Shown here piece by piece: positions 1-5,087 of a DNA stretch of 8,966 nt. A model generated the notes under the pieces. That model was given only the letters and a program-made list of their open reading frames with translations. It had not been told where the DNA came from and did no database searches. Position numbers and translations under genes: made by a program. Source of the DNA: an uncultured Treponema sp. (GTDB lineage: Bacteria > Spirochaetota > Spirochaetia > Treponematales > Treponemataceae); NCBI GenBank assembly GCA_905236315.1, contig CAJOPO010000041.1:1-8966 (forward strand), read 5' to 3'. Each line of letters begins with the position of its first letter. The stretch's first letter is position 1.

Positions 1-129
1 TACCATATTCACCTTTACTTTCATACATGGAACCAACATAAAAGCAGAAAGAAATGGCTGTCGCTTTGCATTTTCTATATTCTGAGTAACGAGTAAAACA
101 TTATTATTTAAAGTCGTTTTTTTAATCAT
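1..129 (-). pseudogene. M16 (insulinase-like) zinc peptidase, N-terminal fragment, frameshifted and cut by the window edge
   Basis: Reading the minus strand from the ATG at 129-127 gives MIKKTTLNNNVLLVTQNIEN and then AK, which looks like the N-terminus of bacterial M16 peptidases (type MIKxxxLxNGxxVVxE). Beyond that, this frame gives RQPFLSAFMLVP, which does not fit the family. The -1 frame gives ATAISFCFYVGSMYESKGEY and then G, which fits the M16 block just before the HxxEH zinc motif (a Gly-Ser-x-x-E turn). The two matching halves meet near bases 60-70, around a run of three A on the coding strand; one more A there would restore a single frame. M16 genes commonly follow pnp (mlpA in Bacillus), which supports the call. 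It could be a real mutation, a homopolymer sequencing error or, less likely, recoding. No Shine-Dalgarno precedes the ATG. The zinc site lies outside the window, so activity cannot be judged. Confidence 0.68.
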
Positions 130-130
130 A

Positions 131-147
131 TTGCAATAATATTGCAA
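131..147. repeat. 17-bp perfect palindrome TTGCAATAATATTGCAA next to the M16 start codon
   Basis: The sequence is an 8-bp inverted repeat around one central base. Because TTGCAA is itself palindromic, the site also reads as two TTGCAA half-sites centred 11 bp apart, about one helical turn. It ends one base upstream of the M16 ATG and fills the place where a ribosome binding site would be expected. On the minus strand it contains TATTAT, six bases before the ATG, which could act as a -10 element for a leaderless transcript. A dimeric repressor site is the other reading. Both are inference; AT-rich intergenic DNA can produce such palindromes by chance. Confidence 0.4.
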
Positions 148-154
148 GTGTATT

Positions 155-203
155 TTAAATATAAATAAAGCCGCCTACCTTTTAATAAAAAAGGCAAACG
201 GCT
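155..203 (-). terminator. Intrinsic terminator downstream of pnp
   Basis: Ten bases after the pnp stop, bases 203-169 (minus strand) fold into one long hairpin. The outer stem is AGCCG with CGGCT, followed by wobble pairs, then GCCTTTT pairing with AAAAGGT/G, around a short TTATT loop: about 15 pairs including three G-T pairs. The T-rich tail TTTATTTATATTT follows. It separates pnp from the M16 gene, which would need its own promoter or read-through. The tail is interrupted by A residues, so termination may be incomplete. Confidence 0.75.
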
Positions 204-212
204 ATTTTGTTT

Positions 213-2312
213 TTATTTTTTTGAAGTTTCTTCTATAGCGTCAATATAAGAAAGATTTAAGCGTCCCATTTTATCAACTTCAAGAAGTTTTACTGGTACA
301 ATCTGTCCTTCTTTTAAGACATCAGTAACTTTTTCTACACGCTGTCGGCTTAATTTTGAAATATGACAGAGACCTTCTTTTCCTGGTAATATTTCGATGA
401 AGGCTCCAAATTCCATAATGCGCTTTACTGTTCCATTATAAATGGTTCCTGGCTCTGGGTCTTCGCATATAGCTTTTACCGCTTGTTTAGCAGCATCTGT
501 ATTCTTACCATTTTGACCATAAATAGTAACAGTACCATCTTCATCGGTATTAATCTTTACATTATACTGACTACATAAGGCCTTAATATTCTTTCCACCA
601 GGTCCAATAAGAGCACCTATCTTATCAACAGAGATTTTTAAGCTATCAATTTTAGGAGCATAGGGGCTTATTGGCTGTGGCTTAGAAATACATTGCTCCA
701 TAATATCCAATATGTGATTGCGACCTCGTTTAGCTTGGTCAAGTGCCTTGCGCATAATGTCCATGCTAACACCAGCAATCTTAATATCCATCTGGAAGCC
801 TGTAATACCATCTCTTGTACCAGCTACTTTAAAATCCATATCGCCTAAATGGTCTTCTTCGCCTAAAATATCAGAAAGGATTGCATATTTTTTGTACTGA
901 GGACCATCTGTAATTAAGCCCATAGCAATACCTGCAACCATCTTTTTCATTGGAACACCAGCGGCTAATAAAGATAAACAACCACCACAAGTAGAAGCCT
1001 GACTTGAAGAACCGTTAGATTCCATTATTTCTGAAACAACACGGATGGTATAAGGAAATTCATCTCTTGAAGGAATCATAGGAGCTAAAGACCTTCTTGC
1101 AAGATTACCATGCCCTATTTCTCGTCTACCTGTTGTGAGTTTACCGACTTCGCCTACAGAGTAAGGTGGGAAGTTGTAATGAAGTATAAAGTTTTCACTT
1201 CTATCTCCTTCTATATCATCATAGACCTGTTCATCCATAGAAGTACCTAAAGTAGTGATAGCAAGCGACTGTGTTTCTCCACGAGTAAACAATGCACTAC
1301 CATGTGGTCTAGGTAGAACATTTATTTCGCAAGTAATAGGACGTATATCTTCTGTTCCACGCCCATCTATGCGCAATCCTTTTTCAAGAATACTTTTGCG
1401 TAATAGATTATATTGAATATCGTCAAATAGAGAATCAAACAACTTCTTTTGTATTTCATCAGAAAGTTGTTCTGCATATTTTTCTGCAATTTTTGATTTT
1501 ACTTCTTTTACAGCATTGCCTCTAGCCTGTTTTCCTTTCTTAAAACAAGCCTCTTGCATAAGAGGAATAGCTTCCTCTTCTATAGCAGCAGCATTCTCTA
1601 GCTGAACATCTAAAGGAGCAAGCGGCAATTTTTCTTTGCCACATTTTACACAAAGTTGCTCCTGTAATACACACATATCACGGATGAAATCTTGAGCTTT
1701 TGCAAGCGCACCAAGCATTATATCTTCAGAAACTTCTTTAGCCCCGCCTTCTACCATTGTAAAGCCATCTTTTGTGCCAGCTACAACAATTTCAAGTTCA
1801 GCTTTTTCCATTTGTGAATATGTAGGATTAAGTATATATTCGCCATTATTATAAATAACTCTAACACCTGCCACAGGTCCATCAAAAGGTATGTCACTTA
1901 TAGTAACAGCAGCAGAAGATGCTATTACGGCTAAAATATCAGGTGGATTTACCCCATCTATAGACACACATGTAGGTACTATTTGCAATTCACGCCCAAA
2001 TTCTTTGTGGAATAAAGGACGCATAGGTCTATCTATTAAACGACTAACTAAAATTTCTTTATCTTTAGGACGACCTTCTCTTTTTACAAAGCCTCCTGGT
2101 ATCTTTCCTGCTGCATAAAACTTTTCATTATAATCAACAGTAACAGGAACAAAATCTAAGCCCTCACGAACCTCGCTAGAAGCACATACCGTTGCAATAA
2201 CAACAGTACCGCCTAATTGTGCATATACGCAGCCATTTGCTTGTTTTCCTATCTTTCCTGTTTCTAAAATAAGTTCAGCATCACCTATTTTTGATGTAAC
2301 TCTTTCTACCAT
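213..2312 (-). CDS. pnp: Polyribonucleotide nucleotidyltransferase (PNPase)
   Basis: A 699-aa phosphorolytic 3'-5' exoribonuclease that releases nucleoside diphosphates from RNA; in many bacteria it is part of the cytoplasmic degradosome. The domain order is complete: first RNase PH domain (about 1-215) with GRPKDKEILVSRLIDRPMRP, an all-helical linker (about 216-310), second RNase PH domain (about 311-545), KH domain (about 556-617) and S1 domain (about 621-693). The second PH domain carries the phosphate-binding region (TRGETQSL; SNGSSSQAS at 432-440) and the catalytic block EEDHLGDMDFKVAG with D487 and D493, spaced as in E. coli. The KH loop GPGG is at 570-573. Length and architecture are normal for the family. 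The start is fixed by AAGAAGGA five bases before the ATG. It follows rpsO after a 121-nt gap holding a hairpin terminator, so its expression may depend on read-through or on a separate promoter. Identification is secure. Confidence 0.98.
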   Translation of the reverse strand: MVERVTSKIGDAELILETGKIGKQANGCVYAQLGGTVVIATVCASSEVREGLDFVPVTVDYNEKFYAAGKIPGGFVKREGRPKDKEILVSRLIDRPMRPLFHKEFGRELQIVPTCVSIDGVNPPDILAVIASSAAVTISDIPFDGPVAGVRVIYNNGEYILNPTYSQMEKAELEIVVAGTKDGFTMVEGGAKEVSEDIMLGALAKAQDFIRDMCVLQEQLCVKCGKEKLPLAPLDVQLENAAAIEEEAIPLMQEACFKKGKQARGNAVKEVKSKIAEKYAEQLSDEIQKKLFDSLFDDIQYNLLRKSILEKGLRIDGRGTEDIRPITCEINVLPRPHGSALFTRGETQSLAITTLGTSMDEQVYDDIEGDRSENFILHYNFPPYSVGEVGKLTTGRREIGHGNLARRSLAPMIPSRDEFPYTIRVVSEIMESNGSSSQASTCGGCLSLLAAGVPMKKMVAGIAMGLITDGPQYKKYAILSDILGEEDHLGDMDFKVAGTRDGITGFQMDIKIAGVSMDIMRKALDQAKRGRNHILDIMEQCISKPQPISPYAPKIDSLKISVDKIGALIGPGGKNIKALCSQYNVKINTDEDGTVTIYGQNGKNTDAAKQAVKAICEDPEPGTIYNGTVKRIMEFGAFIEILPGKEGLCHISKLSRQRVEKVTDVLKEGQIVPVKLLEVDKMGRLNLSYIDAIEETSKK

Positions 2313-2383
2313 TTATATCCTTCTTCAAATACCTATTTCTAATAAAGAAGTTCCGTTTTCACAGCCGAAACTCCAACCAAAAT

Positions 2384-2425
2384 AAAAAAAAGCAGCTTGC
2401 TTTATACAATTAACCACAAGCTGCT
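2384..2425 (-). terminator. Intrinsic terminator or attenuator between rpsO and pnp
   Basis: Just downstream of the rpsO stop the minus strand reads AGCAGCTTG, a 17-nt loop, then CAAGCTGCT followed by TTTTTTTATTTT: a perfect 9-bp stem with a long U-run in the RNA. The arms lie at 2417-2425 and 2391-2399. It would end the nusA-to-rpsO transcript or act as a partial attenuator ahead of pnp; E. coli also has an attenuator between rpsO and pnp. The loop is long for an intrinsic terminator, so efficiency is uncertain. The reverse strand also has T-residues after the stem (GCTTTTTT), so it could act in both directions. Confidence 0.8.
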
Positions 2426-2433
2426 GCTTTTTT

Positions 2434-2703
2434 CTATTTACGAATTCCTAATTCTTTAATGAGTGCACGATAACCTTCCAAATTAGTGCGCTGCATATAC
2501 TTTAACATTTTTCTACGCTGTCCAACAACTTTCAATAAACTACGAGAAGCTGTTGTATCTTTTGGAAACTGCTTACAATGTGCAGTCAACTGCTTAATAC
2601 GCTCTGTAAGAAGAGCAACTTGAACTCTAGTATTGCCAGAATCGTTGGCATTAGCTCCAAATTTTCCAATAACGGAAGATGTTGTTTCTTTTGTAAGTGC
2701 CAT
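2434..2703 (-). CDS. rpsO: 30S ribosomal protein S15
   Basis: An 89-aa primary 16S rRNA-binding protein of the 30S platform, also a contact in the inter-subunit bridge. The length is exactly typical. Family signatures are clear: the N-terminal helix, DSGNTRVQVALLTERIKQLT, the His-rich turn near residue 42, the conserved stretch SRSLLKVVGQRRKMLKYM and the end LIKELGIRK. The start is supported by AAGGAG six bases upstream of the ATG. The 96 nt between the truB–ribF stop and this ATG (2704-2799) hold no hairpin terminator and no convincing promoter, so rpsO is probably read from the upstream operon. S15 represses its own translation through its mRNA leader in several bacteria; I could not recognise a matching fold here. 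A terminator follows 8 bases after the stop. Confidence 0.98.
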   Translation of the reverse strand: MALTKETTSSVIGKFGANANDSGNTRVQVALLTERIKQLTAHCKQFPKDTTASRSLLKVVGQRRKMLKYMQRTNLEGYRALIKELGIRK

Positions 2704-2799
2704 AACTTACTCCTTAAATATATATTATTACCATGATACAGAGTTAAAAAACTAATTCTTTGTAATAGCCCCATATCATTAGGTATAGTAAACAAAACA

Positions 2800-4710
2800 T
2801 TAAAAAAAAGTGACTTCTTTCACGTTTTTTATATCAATATCCATAGAAAGTAATAATTTTATATAATCTTTTTCTATCACAAAAGAAGTTTTTATCATGA
2901 TACCATCATTAATAAAAACAGAAACCTTATACACACCAACTGAAGGAAGAACTCTATCTAAAGTTTTCTTAGAAATATACCATAACATATTACTTTCTTT
3001 TGCATCTTCTTTTTCCCATAAACAAGAAGTACAATCATAGGAAAAAGGTCGCAAAAGCATCTTTTGTGCAGTTAAAAAATCAGATTCTTCTATAGCTTTT
3101 CTTATACGACTAGAACTAACCTTTTCTGTATCAAATATAACATCATCAACTATATGAAGCGTATAATTCCATTCTTTAGAAAGTTGGTATAAGGTGTCAA
3201 CATTAACACTTCCCTTATAGCCACACCTAAAATCTCTTCCTTCCGTTAAAAACTTAAAACCACAAAAATTAAATAAGGTTTTTAGAAAATCTTCTCCATT
3301 TATTCTACTAAATTCATCAGAAAAGTCAATTAGTATTACAAAATTAAATCCCTTTTCTTTTATTATTTTCAATCTTTGATTTAAAGAAGATATATCCCCT
3401 TCATACCCATTATTAATGCTTTTACAAGACGAACGAAATGTAACAATGCCTTTTACCATATCTTTTTGCTTTTGTATTTGATTTAGCAAAGATATATGTC
3501 CTGCATGCATACCGTCAAAACTGCCAATGCTTATCGCAGTTCCCTTATTTTTCCATTCTATAGGGAATTCGCCATTTATAAGCTGTTCCCATGAAAAAAC
3601 TTTTAAGTCATTAGAAGAAAACTTAGGAGGCACCACAAAAGAATAATTAAGTTTCCCATTATTTTTATTTATCATGCCCGCAAAAGTATTATCATCATAA
3701 AAAATAGCTATTTCAGTTTTACTAAGTGGTAAAGTATTTTCTAAAGATTTTTCTTTTTGCAAGGGGGTAAACATTTTTGAAGAAAGCGGCCTACCATTAA
3801 TAAATAATTTTTGATACTCGGCTTTTAGCTGTTCAGATTTTAATCCACACTTATATGCAACATCAGGTGTAAAAGGAATAAAATGGGTCCTTATATCTTG
3901 ATATATAGATTCATCTTCTTTTCTATGATTTTGTTTTTTATCAGATGTAGTTTCTACAGGTACAAAGCGAATAGCATTCTTGATGGCTTCTTCTATAGTG
4001 AATGGTTTTAATAGCGAAAAGCACGCAGCATCTTTTAGTAAAAATGGACCAACTGCTACACGTCTTAAAGCCACCAGATGTGCACAAGTACCTAATGCGT
4101 ACGCCATATCTCTTGCTAATGCTCTTATATATGTACCTTTTGAACATGTTATTTCTAATAGTGCATACGAACAGCTATCATCTAAACTTGGAGCTTTGTA
4201 ATCTAATAAAACATTTTTATATACTACAATTTGTCTAGGCTCTAACTGAATTTTTTTTCCTGAGCGAACAATATCACTTGCCCTTTGCCCATTTACATGT
4301 AAAGCACTGTAAACAGGGGGAGTTTGCAAAAGGACTCCTGTAAACTTTTCTAAAATATCTTCAATTTGTTTTTTAGAGGGAGCAGAAGTATTTTCAAATG
4401 TGTCTAAACGAATAATATTACCAGATGGGTCTAAAGTATCCGTTTCTTTACCAAAACAGATAACCGCCTGATATACTTTTGTAAACCCTGTTATATGAGG
4501 AACTAAATGTGTTAAATGACCAGACAATACAACTAATAGACCATCTGCAAAAGAATCAAGCGTGCCAGTATGCCCCACTTTATTAGTATTAAGAGCATGC
4601 TTTATAGTCCACAAGGCACCAAAACTTGTAGGACCTGAAGACTTTGCAAATGGAATTATGCCACAAGGAGCAAGTTTATCTTCGTATTTAATTTGCCGTG
4701 TCTGCGACAT
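2800..4710 (-). CDS. truB-ribF: Fused tRNA pseudouridine-55 synthase (TruB) and RibF-type FAD synthetase with a degenerate kinase domain
   Basis: A single 636-aa frame joins two usually separate genes. The first part (about 15-250) is TruB, which converts U55 of tRNA to pseudouridine: KSSGPTS, the catalytic block GHTGTLDSFADGLL with Asp52, TPPVYSALHVNGQRASD, and CSKGTYIRALARDM followed by LRRVAVGPF. Residues about 300-360 look like the C-terminal PUA-like domain. From about 369 the protein resembles RibF: SIGSFDGMHAGH at 394-405 (HxGH nucleotidyltransferase motif), GRDFRCGYKGS, and SSSRIRKAI at 532-540. The usual TFxPHP motif reads TFRSSC. After LLRPF, where riboflavin kinase would start, only about 75 residues remain and no PTAN motif is seen; LPSVGVY is a likely remnant. 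FMN adenylylation is therefore plausible but riboflavin phosphorylation is not. The chosen ATG has AAAGGA five bases upstream; an ATG nine codons earlier has no such site. Confidence 0.92.
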   Translation of the reverse strand: MSQTRQIKYEDKLAPCGIIPFAKSSGPTSFGALWTIKHALNTNKVGHTGTLDSFADGLLVVLSGHLTHLVPHITGFTKVYQAVICFGKETDTLDPSGNIIRLDTFENTSAPSKKQIEDILEKFTGVLLQTPPVYSALHVNGQRASDIVRSGKKIQLEPRQIVVYKNVLLDYKAPSLDDSCSYALLEITCSKGTYIRALARDMAYALGTCAHLVALRRVAVGPFLLKDAACFSLLKPFTIEEAIKNAIRFVPVETTSDKKQNHRKEDESIYQDIRTHFIPFTPDVAYKCGLKSEQLKAEYQKLFINGRPLSSKMFTPLQKEKSLENTLPLSKTEIAIFYDDNTFAGMINKNNGKLNYSFVVPPKFSSNDLKVFSWEQLINGEFPIEWKNKGTAISIGSFDGMHAGHISLLNQIQKQKDMVKGIVTFRSSCKSINNGYEGDISSLNQRLKIIKEKGFNFVILIDFSDEFSRINGEDFLKTLFNFCGFKFLTEGRDFRCGYKGSVNVDTLYQLSKEWNYTLHIVDDVIFDTEKVSSSRIRKAIEESDFLTAQKMLLRPFSYDCTSCLWEKEDAKESNMLWYISKKTLDRVLPSVGVYKVSVFINDGIMIKTSFVIEKDYIKLLLSMDIDIKNVKEVTFF

Positions 4711-5083
4711 TGATTTCCTTTGCAGTTTCAAGGTCATTAAGTTCTATAGCATTAAGTTTTTGAACCATTTTATAGCCCTCTTTCATACTAAAATCTGCAA
4801 TAAAAGTAAATTTTGGAAACTTATATATAGAAAGTTTTTTCGCTATAGAAGACTGAATAAAGCCAGCAGCATTCTGTAAACCTTGTACTCCAAGCTTTAC
4901 AGAATTATTATCTAAAAAGGAAGAAACATAAACCTTCGCATAAGCTAAATCGCCTGCCACCTCTACTCTATTTATAGATAAGAACTCACTTACACGAGGG
5001 TCTTTTATTTCATGCTTCAATATCATAGAAGCAATTTCTTGTCTTAGTTGTTCTCCAAGTCTAATAAGCCTATACTGCCCCAT
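4688..5083 (-). CDS. rbfA: 30S ribosome-binding factor A (RbfA)
   Basis: A 131-aa ribosome assembly factor with a KH-like fold that binds the immature 30S subunit and helps mature the 5' end of 16S rRNA. Family landmarks are the N-terminal helix RLGEQLRQEIASMI, KDPRVSEFLSINRVEVAGDL then AYAKVYVS, the AAG kink in GLQNAAGFIQSSIAKKL, and FPKFTFIADFSMKEG. The length is normal. The frame is open 26 codons further upstream into infB, but the MGQYRLI start is chosen because it matches the family N-terminus and has AAGAGGTG seven bases before it. The gene begins 4 nt after the infB stop, and its binding site lies inside the last infB codons, so translational coupling is likely. Its 3' end overlaps the truB start by 23 nt. 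Confidence 0.95.
   Translation of the reverse strand: MGQYRLIRLGEQLRQEIASMILKHEIKDPRVSEFLSINRVEVAGDLAYAKVYVSSFLDNNSVKLGVQGLQNAAGFIQSSIAKKLSIYKFPKFTFIADFSMKEGYKMVQKLNAIELNDLETAKEINVADTAN
4716..4721 (-). promoter_or_regulatory. Shine-Dalgarno site of truB–ribF, inside rbfA
   Basis: AAAGGA on the minus strand lies five bases before the ATG at 4710-4708. It decides the truB start: the earlier in-frame ATG at 4737 has no purine-rich site. Being inside rbfA, it suggests the two genes are translationally coupled. Confidence 0.75.
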
Positions 5084-5087
5084 AGCG

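Noticed and set aside
55..75. Programmed -1 frameshifting in the M16 gene
   Set aside because: The coding strand has GCAAAGCGA here, not an X-XXY-YYZ slippery heptamer, and no following structure is evident. A one-base deletion in an A-run is simpler.
2586..2795. 69-codon minus-strand frame starting in the truB–ribF/rpsO gap and running into rpsO, a possible leader peptide
   Set aside because: It starts with a non-ATG codon without a binding site, reads through the rpsO Shine-Dalgarno and continues out of frame inside rpsO. Nothing supports translation.
4711..4737. Longer truB start at 4737 giving 645 aa
   Set aside because: No ribosome binding site precedes it, while the ATG at 4710 has AAAGGA at five bases; the extra nine residues are outside the family homology.
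4562..4879. 105-codon plus-strand open frame across the truB/rbfA boundary
   Set aside because: Antisense to two recognised genes, no recognisable protein features, and opposite to all real genes here.
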